A stretch of 64,000 nucleotides of DNA from Hanleya hanleyi (GCA_036873755.1 JAVTVY010020379.1:1-64000), one strand, 5' to 3'; counted from the first letter of the stretch, positions 1 through 10,120 are shown. The notes: a model not told the origin generated them from the sequence alone. Program-made: numbers and translations.

Positions 1-1620
1 ATGCCCAAAGGAAGCTGCGCAATCGATGTGCGCGCGAGTAATACTGGTTAATCAAAACTGCAACTGGGTTCTGAAGAGAAACTATGACAGCGGTGAAAGC
101 CACTCGCATGTCACAGATGTGTCGAATCAAACAATAAGATCACGTACCTGAACATATATCAGTTCACTGCCATAGTGATTTAGTAAAGGCCTATTCCAAT
201 TTTCAACAATTATTGTTATCATTTACAATCGTACTTCAGAGTTATCACATCAATTAGATATAAATACATCTACTTATAAATCACCATAAGGTATCCTAGC
301 CTGCAGCCAATATCACGGCCTGCCCCTTTGATGTTCAATCTGCGATTCCGTCGGCCAAGTCGCTGGTTGCTATTTGCCGCATAGAAACATCAACGGAAGT
401 TGAAATAAAACATGAAAATAACGATATATTAATTATGCGCAACACAAATATTAGGCAATTTGAAATCATACTGAATATGAGCATATTTCATTGACTAGAA
501 TATGATCATTCATAGCCTAGTTATAGGATTTGGAATTATATTGTCGCTTTGTATATTTTATCGTTTTTCGATAATTTCCGCATTTCCAAACAAGACAAAA
601 ATTAGCAGGGAATTTGGTATAAGTACAGCGAATGGGAAACTAATGGCTCATGAGGAACACTACATTGGCCTTTTTTCACTTTTGCGCTGCCTCGAAGCTG
701 TTACCAGTAACTGAGGAATCAGTCGAAGCCGTTTTACCCCTGCGTGCTAATCGCTAATTGATCTTCAATACGTGTGTATTGAAGAGCACTTCTGGCCCGA
801 TGGGTTCTTGATGGGCATCGGTGTTAACCCTATTATATACGGTGACGAGTGAGTGAATAGGGTTTGACGTCGCTTTCAACATTTTTTCAGCTATATCACG
901 ACGGGGAAGGGAAGGGAGGGGAGTGGAAGGGGCGGGGGTATACCTACTTGTAACAGGGCAGATCTAATGTTGACATTTTATACTGCTGTCCCACCGAAAT
1001 ATCATGCCGTAGGCAGACATGACACCCCACTCAGTCACGTTATACTGACACCGAGCGAACCAGTCCTTGTTCTATCCTCTCAATACTCAAGTCTTTGGTA
1101 TGACCCGGCCAGGGATTGAACCCAGTAATTACCGCTTACGAATATCAACAGTTCATTTTATTCAAATTACGTTATACTAACTTAAAACCTAAAAAGTTTG
1201 AGATCAAGTAAGCGTATCATGCTATAATAAATGATCTCGTTAATGAACACGAGGAACGGTGAACGCAACAGTACAATCCACACTGGTGGTTCCCACAGTA
1301 GATGCCATTGTTCTTTCATAATTTGAGAACGGTACGTTTGAGGATACAAGCATTGTGCAACCGGTTCCTCATGATAGTCTGTGGGCTTATGTAAAAAAAG
1401 CAAAATTTTGGGTAGATTCTTGGCACTAATGTTTAAGCACACCTAGAAACATCACTGATTAAGAAAAAAATGGGTGCCAGTTTTCCCATTAACATTTAGG
1501 GCCTCCATTTTGAATTTCAAAATGGCCGCCTTTTTTTAGCCGATCTGTATGATTTTTTGTTATTAAACATTATTTTAAACATGTAATCGAAATGTGCGCA
1601 AATAGTTTGGGTTTGAAATG
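1..1620 (+). repeat. Left outer inverted-repeat arm of Element 0
   Basis: It pairs with 18250-19195 in inverted orientation. The match is close over 1-650 and over 1376-1525, and weak from 1525 to 1620. The stretch 652-1370 has no partner and is a later insertion. No coding region is credible; short open frames here are not conserved between the arms. Confidence 0.75.
652..1370. mobile_element. 0.72-kb insertion in the left outer arm, with SINE-like core
   Basis: The opposite arm reads straight across this point, so 652-1370 was inserted. The ends form a short inverted pair, GAGGAAC and GTTCCTC, next to a repeated AT. Positions 845-1130 resemble a mollusc-type SINE body: a GTGAGTGAATAGGGTTTGAC start, 'CAGCTATATCACGACGGGG', and a degenerate 'GGGATTGAACCC' near 1112. 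The superfamily of the carrier is unclear; it could be a small DNA transposon containing a SINE. Confidence 0.45.
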
Positions 1621-1724
1621 CATTACAGTTGAGACAACTGTTCATCTGAACTCGTTTGCATGGATATTAACCTGTTTTCGACGTTATTATCAAGAAATAT
1701 TGGTATGAATGTGCAACTTCTTAC

Positions 1725-3006
1725 TGTAGTCCGTGAGCTACTAGGGCTCACCTTGCACCCCCCACTACAGACCGAAACTATGTTTTTTATGTGCTTTAGG
1801 ACATGTCAAATAAGAAACAATTTGTTAACAGTCGATAAACTGGGACTCACTACCCTTTTAATCACTTCGAAATTACTCCTGTGTTAATAAGTACAATTTT
1901 TGTGACAATAGGGGGTAGGGTTACAAGAATAGTCTTATCTTCCATAATTATTATCAAATCTTTATAATGTTGGCCTCATATTATTCAGCATTGATTGCTG
2001 CATCGAATATTTACAAGATAATGTCACTATTTGTTGGGTATGACGTCACACACGGACCATACATACAAAAGTAGGAGTAGTAGCGAAAGCTGGCGTTTTG
2101 GGGTGCGTGAGGGTGTGCTTGAGCGATTGAGGGACCATTCTTGGTTCGAATGCGTCGGGTGAGGTGTCAAAGTGAAGCCCTCGGTATGTAGACCACGGCT
2201 TGAGGGATCTCCACATGATCTGTGATGTCATTGGTGACATCAGTAGGAGTAGTAGACAAAGTAGGCATTTTGAGGATACGGAGGAAGGTTTTTTGGGGTA
2301 GAGATAGACCATCTGTGGTCTAAATGGACCGTGTGGGGTGTCATCTTGTAACTCTCTGCATGTAGATGCAGAGGGACACCCCACACGGTCCATTTAGACC
2401 ACGGATGGCCCGTCTCTACCCCAAAAACCTTCCTCCGCATCCTCAAAATGCCTACTTTGTCTACTACTCCTACTGATGACGTCACCAATGACATCACAGA
2501 TCATGTGGAAATCCCTCAAGCCGTGGTCTACATAACGAGGGCTTCACTTTGACACCTCACCCGACGCATTCGAACCAAGAATGGTCCCTCAATCACTCAA
2601 GCACACCCTCACGCACCCCAAAACGCCCGCTTTCGCTACTACTGCTACTTTTGTATGTATGGTCCCTGTGTGATGTCATACCCAACAAATAGTGATATTA
2701 TCTTGTAAATATTCGATGCAGCAATCAATGCTGAATAATATGTGGCCAACATTATAAAGATTGGATAATAATTATGGAAGATAAGACTATTCTTGTAACC
2801 CTATCCCCTATTGTCACAAAAATTGTACTTATTAACACAGGAGTAATTTCAAAGTGATTAAAAGGGTAGTGAATCCCAGTTTATCGACTGTTAACAAATT
2901 GTTTCTTATTTGACATGTCCTAAAGCACATAAAAAACATAGTTTCGGTCTGTAGTGGGGAGGAGGGGGGGGGGTGCAAGGTGAGCCCCAGTAGCTCACGG
3001 ACTACT
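1725..3006. mobile_element. 1.28-kb foldback element (near-perfect palindrome)
   Basis: The left half 1725-2360 is the inverted copy of 2365-3006, with the axis at about 2362. The right end reads (inverted) AGTAGTCCGTGAGC and the left end TGTAGTCCGTGAGC, close to the AGTAGT start of Elements 1 and 2. The central part carries the same CRE-type repeat unit (TGACATCAGTAGGAGTAGTAG) as the large elements. It therefore looks like a miniature palindromic relative. No target duplication is evident. The overlapping open frames on both strands are palindrome artefacts. Confidence 0.7.
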
Positions 3007-3150
3007 GGTATATGACAAATATTTTCTGCTCACAGTATGTAATAATGCATATCCAATGTGAACCAAATAAATTCCATGAAAATCAGAGCTTCTGAGCTAG
3101 TTCACCAGGGCGTTGAAGCGTTAAGCTGGGCGTTGACGGGCGTTACTGTC

Positions 3151-3157
3151 TATAAAA
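3151..3157 (+). promoter_or_regulatory. TATA box of Element 0 C2H2 gene
   Basis: TATAAAA lies 54 bp upstream of the ATG at 3205, the same spacing as in the other element genes. The GGGCGTT-rich sequence just upstream (3100-3145) recurs at about 3985-4110. The CTAAAAATAG motif of the other promoters is absent. Confidence 0.6.
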
Positions 3158-3204
3158 GCGAGCGTATTTCCAAAAACACGCACAGTCGACGTTCAACCGT
3201 CAAC

Positions 3205-3652
3205 ATGACTTATACTTGCTCTGAGTGCGAACGCACGTTCACCAGACATTACGATATGATGCGACACCAGAACAATATACATGGGATTGAAGACTCCGAG
3301 GAGTCCGTTGAGGGGGATGCTGATACAGAGGGATCGTATTGTGACAGCAGCTATCAATACTTACGCTGCAGCGATCGAGGACGCCGGAGAGGATAATTTA
3401 CAACAGACGTACACCCAAATGCGCCCCCGCATCAGGAAAACAGCCATGGCGATCTATGAACAGTATATCTTACTACCGCTGGAAATGAAAGGCGACCCCA
3501 CGCACAGGTCCATCATGAAGGCCAAGCGTCACTTGGAAGAGGCTATGGGGCTACCACCCACCGTGGCCCTGGAAAATGCGATCAGAATGCGCAAACAACT
3601 GTTTCAGGACATGCTGCTCGAAGAATATCCAGGCCTGTCCGACGATGATTAG
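3205..3652 (+). pseudogene. One-finger C2H2 protein with helical C-terminal domain, frameshifted
   Basis: The ATG at 3205 opens a frame with a single C2H2 finger (Cys5, Cys8, His21, His26), then an acidic Asp/Glu-rich stretch, ending at 3396. From about 3315 the +1 frame stays open to the TAG at 3650 and encodes a helical, basic and hydrophobic region ending YPGLSDDD. The two parts look like one gene broken by a one-base shift, possibly at the G run near 3312, or joined by a small intron. The C-terminal domain resembles that of C2H2 proteins I remember from large invertebrate DNA elements, but I cannot verify this. The end of this domain (RMRKQL, then YPGL and DDD) survives as a remnant after the other element genes. 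This copy may therefore show the ancestral layout. DNA binding is the likely role; the partner is unknown. Confidence 0.6.
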
Positions 3653-3856
3653 AATAAACGGTTCAGAGCGAACATGGCCGAAGATGGAACTTGCTGAAAT
3701 GGCGACTTCTGATTGGACAAGACTACAGCTAACGGACAGGAACGAATATGATAGATGCAAATGGTGGCCTCTGATTGGGCAAGAGTCTTTTGAGTTGTAA
3801 ACATACCCAACGCGGCTCCCCCAGCGTGGGTATGATGTAACATTGGGGAAAATAAA
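3653..3856 (+). terminator. 3' end module: AATAAA, RNA hairpin, second AATAAA
   Basis: AATAAA at 3653-3658 directly follows the stop codon. A hairpin at 3802-3834 (CATACCCAACGC pairing with GCGTGGGTATG, one bulged A) is followed by AATAAA at 3851-3856. The same module follows the gene clusters at 14391-14595, 8847-9052 (inverted) and 35457-35563, with base changes that keep the stem paired. Confidence 0.7.
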
Positions 3857-4110
3857 CTATATGAAAAAACTTCTTGTTGTTGTTGTTCTCTCATGTGTCA
3901 TCCTTGTTTTTGTTGTTGTTGTTCTCTCTCCGGTCTATAACATGGCGTCAAGGCGTTATGTTAGAGCGTTAAGGCATAACTACAAGCGTTGACGGGCGTC
4001 ACTGCATTTCGAAGAATTAGTGACAATTACATGGAATATCTAGAAAATCAGAATTTCTGAGCTATTTCACCAGGGCGTTAAGCTTGGCGTTGGCGGGCGT
4101 TGCTACAATA
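3857..4110. repeat. GTT-rich microsatellite and promoter-like remnant
   Basis: Two (GTTGTT)n patches (about 3872-3890 and 3907-3923) are followed by repeated GCGTTA/GGGCGTT motifs like those upstream of the TATA box at 3151. The same block recurs inverted at 8590-8850 and directly at 14605-14830. Confidence 0.6.
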
Positions 4111-4380
4111 TGACACCTCATACGATGCATTCGGACCAAGGATGGTCCCTCTCTACACCAAATACCTTCCTTTCACTGCCCCCAAATGTCCACTTTGGCT
4201 ACTACTCGTACTGATGACGTCACCAATGACGTCACAGATGACGTGAACATCCCTCAAATTGGGGTCTACACCCCAAGAACTACAAAATAACACCTCACAC
4301 GACGCATTCGGACCAAGGATGGTCCCTCTCTACACCAAATACCTTCATTCACTGCCCCAAAATGGCCACTTTACTTACTA
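4110..4380. repeat. CRE-type repeat array, Element 0 (about two units)
   Basis: Units of about 170 bp contain CCAAATACCTTCC, CTGCCCC, ACTACTCGTACTGATGACGT and CACCAATGACGTCACAGATG. Each unit has two TGACGTCA or near-match CREB/ATF-type sites. No coding function is evident. Confidence 0.75.
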
Positions 4381-5073
4381 CAACCAACTGCGCATGCGCA
4401 GATTGACGCGACTTGCATTTGAAAACACACCATTCTGACTCTAACCCACACAAGCTTCACTTTGACACCTTCCACGACCCATTCGGACCCATAGCGGTCA
4501 TCTCTACCCCAAACACACACCCACATACCCCCAAAATGCCTGCTTTCTATACTACGGCCAGACTGCGCATGCGCAGAATGACCATATTTCTACCCAGATG
4601 CTCCATTACATAGGCTTCACATGGATACCTCACACGACCCATTCGAACCGTGAATAGCCCATCTCTAACCCAAACACACCCACACACACCCCCAAAAATG
4701 CCTGCTTTCTATACTACGGCCAGGCTGCGCATGCGCTGATTATTGACAACGTACGAATTATTAGTGTAGTCAAGTGCTCCTGCATGAGAGCTTCAAAATA
4801 AGACCTCATACGACACCATTGGACCACCAGGGACTCACCTAGACTCCAACACGTCCACCCAGTATGGATTTATACATACATTGGGCTTATACCCCAGTAT
4901 ATGGGTCAGACCTCAAACTTTTTTCAAAAATTTCACCGTTTCGTGCCGGGACACTTCCTATCATGTTTGTCTTGACGAGACAAAACAAATCAAAACAACC
5001 ATACCGCAAATGTCTAGAAGTACGTTTCCCAGTGGGACAAACATTGGTCCTATACCCCTAGTATGGGACTATA
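4380..5073. repeat. NRF1-type repeats and long tandem repeats, Element 0
   Basis: TGCGCATGCGCA (a palindromic NRF1-type site) occurs at 4389-4400 and 4564-4575, with a variant near 4726. Each lies in a unit of about 170 bp containing 'ACGACCCATTCG'. From 4800 to 5073 there is one degenerate copy of the GTGCCGGGACACTTCC / GTTTCCCAG-GGGACAAACAT repeat seen three times in each arm of Element 1. Confidence 0.7.
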
Positions 5074-5079
5074 TGGGTC
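5074..5079. repeat. Left target-site duplication of Element 1 (TGGGTC)
   Basis: TGGGTC directly precedes the AGTAGTATA terminus. An identical hexamer directly follows the other terminus at 18159-18164. Confidence 0.9.
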
Positions 5080-5120
5080 AGTAGTATATAAAGAGCAAAT
5101 TCTAGCCGATTTATGCAAAT
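5080..5120 (+). promoter_or_regulatory. Left terminus: AGT-AGT ends, TATA-like and octamer sites
   Basis: The terminus begins with a direct trinucleotide repeat AGTAGT, then TATATAAA at 5085-5092 and ATGCAAAT (POU octamer) at 5113-5120. Protein-primed linear genomes such as adenovirus have short repeats at their ends for jumping-back initiation and an octamer-factor site within about 50 bp. The resemblance is suggestive and the function is inferred. Confidence 0.45.
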
Positions 5121-5310
5121 GAGATGAATTTGTGGAGCATGTGTGGAGCTCTCGTCCAATCAGAAGCGAGTATTCGTCTGACCTTTGGAGATGCCCCGCC
5201 CACTTGACGATCTCTCGTCCAATCAGAAGCGAGTATTTCAAATTGACCAAAAAGCTACCTCCAGCACAGGAGAGTTCCAATTTTTCCAGGTCAAAAATAG
5301 TTCCATGTAT
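5121..5310. repeat. CCAAT-containing repeats in the left terminal region
   Basis: CTCGTCCAATCAGAAGCGAG occurs at about 5152 and 5215 and again near 5972, with a related copy at 6017. CCAATCA is an NF-Y-type box. The right arm has the inverted copies at 17212-17285 and 18000-18090. No gene is seen. Confidence 0.65.
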
Positions 5311-5314
5311 TCAT

Positions 5315-5375
5315 CCGCGGTGATGCGGTTTTGGTGGTGATGCGGTTTTGGTGGTGATGCGGTCTGCTTCCGCGG
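5315..5375. repeat. CCGCGG-bounded GATGCGG cassette, Element 1 left
   Basis: Two CCGCGG sites (5315-5320 and 5370-5375) enclose repeats of TGATGCGGTTTTGG, followed by AAGTAGTCCC. The same cassette is at 17880-17923, 30137-30179 and 38533-38575, always in the terminal region of an element. Confidence 0.75.
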
Positions 5376-5389
5376 AGAAAAAGTAGTCC

Positions 5390-6280
5390 CTAGATAAAAT
5401 GGTCCGATTGGGTCGAGTGAGGTATCAAAGTGAAGCTTATGTGAAGGGGCATCTAATGGGCTGGGTGTGGGGTTGAAATATCGGCATTCTGCGCATGCGC
5501 GGTGGCCGAAGGGTATGGAAATAGACGTTTTGGAGCTAGGGGAGTCCCTAATGGACCAATGGGGTCGAGTGAGGTATCAAAGTGAAGCATTCGTGAAGGG
5601 GCATCTAATGGGCTGGGTGTGGGGTTGAAATATCGGCATTCTGCGCATGCGCGGTGGCCGAAGGGTATGGAAATAGACGTTTTGGAGCTAGGGGAGCTAC
5701 TAATGGTCCAATGGGGTCGAGTGAGGTATCAATGTGAAGCCTAGGTGAAGGGGCATCTAATGGGCTGTGTGTGGGGTTGAAATATCGGCATTCTGCGCAT
5801 GCGCGGTGGCCTAAGGGTATGAAAATAGCCGTTTTGGAGCTAGGGGAGCCCCTAATGGTCCAATGGGGTCGAGTGAGGTATCAAAGTGAAGCATTCGTGA
5901 AGGGGCATCTGCTGGGTTGGGTGTGCGATAGGAATATCATTCTGCGCATGCGCAGACGCAATGCGGAGCTCTCGTCCAATCAGAAGCGAGTATTTCAAAT
6001 CCGTCACAGAGCTCTCAGCCAATCAGAAGCGAGTATTTTGACCCGGTGCATTATGGGCCATATCCAAGATGGCGGCACGCATGTTCAAGATGGCGGCACA
6101 TCCGGTGTCGAAAACTGGTCATTTCGTCGGGATGTGGTCACCTAGTGTCGAAAACTGGACCTTGTATGGGTCCTGCTAGACGTTTTGGAGCTAGGGGAGC
6201 CCCTAATGGGCCGATGGAGTTGTATGAGGTATCAAAGTGAAGCCTGTGTGAAGGGGCATCCAAACATGGGTGGGTGCATG
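5390..6280. repeat. NRF1-type tandem array, Element 1 left arm
   Basis: About four units of roughly 150 bp contain CAATGGGGTCGAGTGAGGTA, GAAGGGGCATCTAATGGGCT and CTGCGCATGCGC. They are followed by CCAAT repeats and two 'CAAGATGGCGGCA' motifs (6063-6100), which match the YY1-type core AAGATGGCGGC. The open frame 5771-6145 runs through the repeats and is not considered a gene. Confidence 0.75.
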
Positions 6281-6284
6281 TAAA

Positions 6285-6545
6285 ATTTTCCTGAAAAAAA
6301 AAAATACGGAACACGGACTTTATCGAAAAACCTGGGAAAATGCCTATATGGGGTATGGGGGGTATATAGGTCGCCGGGCTTAACGGGGCTTGCCTATCAA
6401 TAGATTTATCTCCCCCTAGTTCCAGGGTGGGTGTATGTAGAATTTTTCCTGAAAAAATACGGAATACGGACTTTATCCTAAATTACGGGAAAATGCCTAT
6501 ATGGGGTATGGGAGGTATAGGATCAATGTTTGTCCCCCTGGGAAA
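6285..6545. repeat. Two copies of the 'CGGACTTTATC' terminal repeat, left arm
   Basis: Two units of about 130 bp contain GTGGGTG, TTTTCCTGAAAAAA, 'TACGGAACACGGACTTTATC' and CCTATATGGGGTATGG. The inverted motif AAAGTCCGTGTTCCG recurs at least seven times at 37140-38290 in Element 2. Confidence 0.75.
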
Positions 6546-7090
6546 CTTACTTCTCGACATTTGCGGTATGGGTTGTGGGGTCGCGTTTTCTTAGTCTCGT
6601 CATTTAGAACATGATAGGAAGTGTCCCGGCACGAATCGGTGAAATTGTTGAAAAAAGTCACCGAGCCCCATATAGGCCCATACTGGGAGTATTAGGATCG
6701 ATGTTTGTCCCCCTGGGAAACGTACTTCTATACATTTGCGGTAGGGTTGTGGGGTCTCGTTTTACTCGTCTCGTCAAGACAAACATGATAGGAAGTGTTC
6801 CGGCACGAATCGGTGAAATTTTTGAAAAAGTACGATATAGCCCCATATAGACATATATATATAAATATATATTCCCATACTGGGGTATAGGTTCAATGTT
6901 TATCCTACTGGGAAACCCACTTCTATACATTTGCGGTAGGGTTGTGGGGTCTCGTTTTTCACGTCTCGTCATGTAGAACATGATAGGAAGTGTTGCGGAG
7001 CGAATCGGTGAAATTTTTGAAAAAAATCACCAAGGCCTGGGTTGGCCCATAGGCCTATACTGCATGGCTATGGGTGTATAGGGCCATACG
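6510..7090. repeat. Three-copy 180-bp tandem repeat, left arm
   Basis: Units start near 6520, 6700 and 6885 and share 'CAATGTTTGTCCCCCTGGGA', TTTGCGGTA, GTTGTGGGGTC and 'AACATGATAGGAAGTGT'. The inverted copies are at 16190-16740. Short open frames here follow the repeat and lack protein features. Confidence 0.8.
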
Positions 7091-7600
7091 GGGTGGAGTC
7101 TAGGTGAGTCCCTGGTGGTCCAATGGGGTCGAGTGAGGTCTTATTTTGAAGCTCTCGTGGAGGAGCACTTGACTACACTAATGGTTCGTCCGTATTCAAT
7201 AGTCTGCGCATGCGCAGCCTGGCCCGTAGTATAGAAACCAGGCATTTTGGGGGTATGTGGGTGTGTGTTTGGGTTAGAGATGGGCTATTCACGGTTCGAA
7301 TGGGTCGTGTGAGGTATCCATGTGAAGCTTGTGTGGGGTAGAGTCAGAATGGCGTGTTTCTAAACGCATGTCGCGTCAATATGCGCATGCGCAGTCTGGC
7401 CGTAGTAGAGAAATCAGGCATTTTGGGGGTATGTGGGTGTGTGTTTGGGGTAGAGATGGACCCCTATGGGTCCGAATGGGTCGTGGAAGGTGTCAGCGTG
7501 AAGCTTGTGTGGGTTAGAGTCAGAATGGTGTGTTTTTAAGTGCAAGTCGCGTCAATCTGCGCATGCGCAGTTGGTTGTAGTAAGTAAAGTGGCCATTTTG
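7090..7600. repeat. NRF1-type units, left arm (inner set)
   Basis: TGCGCATGCGCA recurs near 7205, 7383 and 7558 in units of about 175 bp that also contain GGCATTTTGGGGGTATGTGG and CGAATGGGTCGT. Confidence 0.8.
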
Positions 7601-8620
7601 GGGTAGTACATGAAGGTATTTGGGGTCGAGATGGGCTATTCACGGTTCGAATGCGTCCTGGAAGGTGTCATTTTGTAGTTCTCGGGGTGTAGACCCTGAT
7701 TTGAGGGATGTTCTCGTCATCTGTGACGTCATCGATGACGTCATCAGTAGGAGTAATAGCCAAAGTGTGCATTTTGGGGCAGTACAGGAAGGTTTTTGGT
7801 GTAGAGATGGACCGTCCCTTATCCGATTGTGTCGTGGGAGGGGTCATTTTGTAGCTCTCGGGGTGTAGACCCCGATTTGGGGGGCTGTTCACAGCATCTG
7901 TGACGTCATTGGGGACGTCATCAGTACGAGTAGTAGCGAAAGTGATCATTTTGGGGCAGTGCAGGAAGGTATTTGGGGTAGGGATGCTCTATTCTCAGTC
8001 CGAATGCGTCGTGGGAGGTGTCATCTTGTAGTTTTCGGCGTGCAGACCTCGATTTGAGGGCTGTCCACAGCATCTGTCAAGTCATTGGTGAGGTCATCAG
8101 TAGGAGCAGTAGCGAAAGTGAGCATTTTGGGGCAGTGAAGGATGGTATTTGGTGTAGAGGTGGACCATCTGCGCCGTTTTGGGGCAGTACAGGAAGGTAT
8201 TTGGTGTAGAGATGGACCATCCCTTATCCGATTGTGTCGTGGGAGGTGTAATTTTGTAGCTCTCGGGGTGTAGACCCCGATTTGGGGGCTGTTCACAGCA
8301 TCTGTGACGTCATTGGTGACGTCATCAGTACGAGTAGTAGCCAAAGTGTGAATTTTGGGGCAGTGCAGAAAGGTATTTGGGGTAGGGATGCTCTATTCTC
8401 AGTCCGAATGCGTCGTGGGAGGTGTCATCTTGTAGTTTTCGGCGTGCAGACCTCGATTTGAGGGCTGTCCACAGCATCTGTGACGTCATTGGTGAGGTCA
8501 TCAGTAGGAGTAGTAGCGAAAGAGAGCATTTTGGGGCAGTGAAGGATGGTATTTGGTGTAGAGATGGACCATCTGCGGTGCGAATGCGTCATGGGAGGTG
8601 TCATCTTGTAGCAACGCCCA
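7600..8620. repeat. CRE-type repeat array, left arm (about six units)
   Basis: Each unit has TGTGACGTCATTGGTGACGT and CATCAGTAGGAGTAGTAG (or ACGAGTAGTAG), CAAAGTG, CATTTTGGGGCAGT and GGTATTTGG. A perfect 20-bp palindrome, TGACGTCATCGATGACGTCA, lies at 7724-7743 and is mirrored at 15502-15521. No protein is credible in the fragmentary frames. Confidence 0.85.
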
Positions 8621-8846
8621 CCAACACCATTCTTAATGCTTCAATGCCCTGGTGAAATAGCTCAGAAGCTCTGATATTCCATGGAAGTGTCACTAATTCT
8701 TCGAAATACAGTGATGCCCGTCAACGCCCGTCGTTACACCTTAACACTCTAACATAACGCCATGATATAGTCCGGAGAGAGAACAACAACAGCAACACGG
8801 ATGACACATGAGAAAACAACAACAGCAACAACAAATTTTCATATAG

Positions 8847-9052
8847 TTTATTCTCCCCAATGTTACATCATACCCACGCTGGTCGGAGCCGCGTTGGGTA
8901 TATTTACAATTCAAGAAGATTCTTGTCTAATCAGAGGCCACCATTTGCATGTTTCATATTCGTTCCTGTCCGTTAGATGTATTCTTGTCCAATCAGAAGT
9001 CTCCATTTCAGAAAGTTCCATCTTCGGCCATGTTCGCTCTGAACCGTTTATT
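8847..9052 (-). terminator. 3' end module of the left-arm gene pair
   Basis: On the minus strand, AATAAA (9047-9052) follows the remnant C-terminal codons (TAG near 9054). Then come the hairpin at 8870-8901 and AATAAA at 8847-8852. It is the inverted copy of 14391-14595. The loop here has a CGACC variant of the usual CCCCC. Confidence 0.7.
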
Positions 9053-9180
9053 CTAATCATCGTCGGGCAGGCCAGGATACCGTTGAGGCCACATATCCTC
9101 AGATCGTTGTTTGTGCATTCTGAGTATCTTTCAGTGCATGGGTGAATACTTTCATCCGATGGGAAGATTCCGTAATTTGG

Positions 9181-10074
9181 TCACGAAGAACGAACATTGG
9201 TCACCCTCTCCACTGTCCATTTGGTGTTGGGGCGTTGATGTTGCACCCATTCCAAGGGATCCACGTTCTCTAGTTGGGTCAAGAACGTCTCCAGTGACGC
9301 ACGATGGATAATGGTGAAAGGATGGTCGAACAATTGGTTGTTGCCACTGGAATAGAAATACCGGAGTTGACCCGTCATCTTACGGCGTAAGATGTACCCA
9401 AAAGCGAGATTTAACTTGAAGGACGTAGGTTGGTCATTGAAGATGGCTTCCACGTAGCTGCGTAGACGGGCGAGGTCGGTCAGTCGGAAATTGTACAAAT
9501 CCAATATAGGGCGATGACGGTGGAAGCAGTGTCGGATCATGGACCAATGGCGTCGATACATCTCACTCACTGGATGATCTTCGGGTAAGAGATCGCTGGG
9601 AACATCCACCGCATCTTCAAGAAAAGGTTCGATGTTGTCAGGCGTATGACTCGAAACCGTAACGGTGGGGTCTGGCTGGAAATCCAGGCTCTTCTGAACT
9701 GTGGGTACAGGCGGGCTCTCCGTCATCGCATCACCCGTGGCGTTCGTCTCCCCGGGCTTATCTTCACTGGGTCTGACGTTTCGCGGCTCCTCTTCAGTAG
9801 GAAGTTGTCGCCCAAACCGTAGAGACGGGACATGAATCAAACGCTGATGCCGTCTTAACTCACTGCGTCGTTTGAAGAGTTGACCACACTCCTTACATTG
9901 TTCCGTCGCGCCCTCATGGACTGAGCGTTCGTGGCGCAGTAAAGCATCTTCTCGATTAAATGACCGTGCGCAGGTTATGCAAGTATGTCGTGCACCGTTG
10001 TGGGCGGAGGCCTCGTGGCGTCGTAAATTGTTTAGACGAGTAAATGACTTCTGCCAAGTTGTGCAAGTGAACAT
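9181..10074 (-). CDS. C2H2/YNFRL protein, b-type, left arm (damaged)
   Basis: This 297-residue frame has three C2H2 fingers followed by a polar linker and the conserved second domain (HWSMIRH, YNFRL, FNDQ, FGYIL, RPNTKW, VERVTNV). In finger 1 the second cysteine is replaced (CTTWQ instead of CTTCQ), which should abolish zinc binding. The frame ends early as VTNVRSS because one base is missing relative to the mirror gene 13368-14291. Beyond the stop, minus-strand codons for a remnant ending YPGLPDDD continue to about 9054. The start ATG follows a TATA box at 10121-10127. It is probably a DNA-binding protein of the element. The second domain resembles the region preceding type-B DNA polymerase in large invertebrate elements (recalled, unverified). 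Confidence 0.7.
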   Translation of the reverse strand: MFTCTTWQKSFTRLNNLRRHEASAHNGARHTCITCARSFNREDALLRHERSVHEGATEQCKECGQLFKRRSELRRHQRLIHVPSLRFGRQLPTEEEPRNVRPSEDKPGETNATGDAMTESPPVPTVQKSLDFQPDPTVTVSSHTPDNIEPFLEDAVDVPSDLLPEDHPVSEMYRRHWSMIRHCFHRHRPILDLYNFRLTDLARLRSYVEAIFNDQPTSFKLNLAFGYILRRKMTGQLRYFYSSGNNQLFDHPFTIIHRASLETFLTQLENVDPLEWVQHQRPNTKWTVERVTNVRSS

Positions 10075-10120
10075 CTTGGTGGTGGACAGAGTGTCTCATG
10101 AAACGGCAAGGCCGCTTCCC

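Noticed and set aside
1725..3006. Target duplication for the 1.28-kb palindrome
   Set aside because: The flanking hexamers TCTTAC and GGTATA do not match, so I do not claim one.
5771..6145. A 124-residue frame and its mirror at 17110-17484 as a conserved gene
   Set aside because: Both run through tandem NRF1-type repeats. Conservation is due to the palindrome, and composition is that of the repeat.
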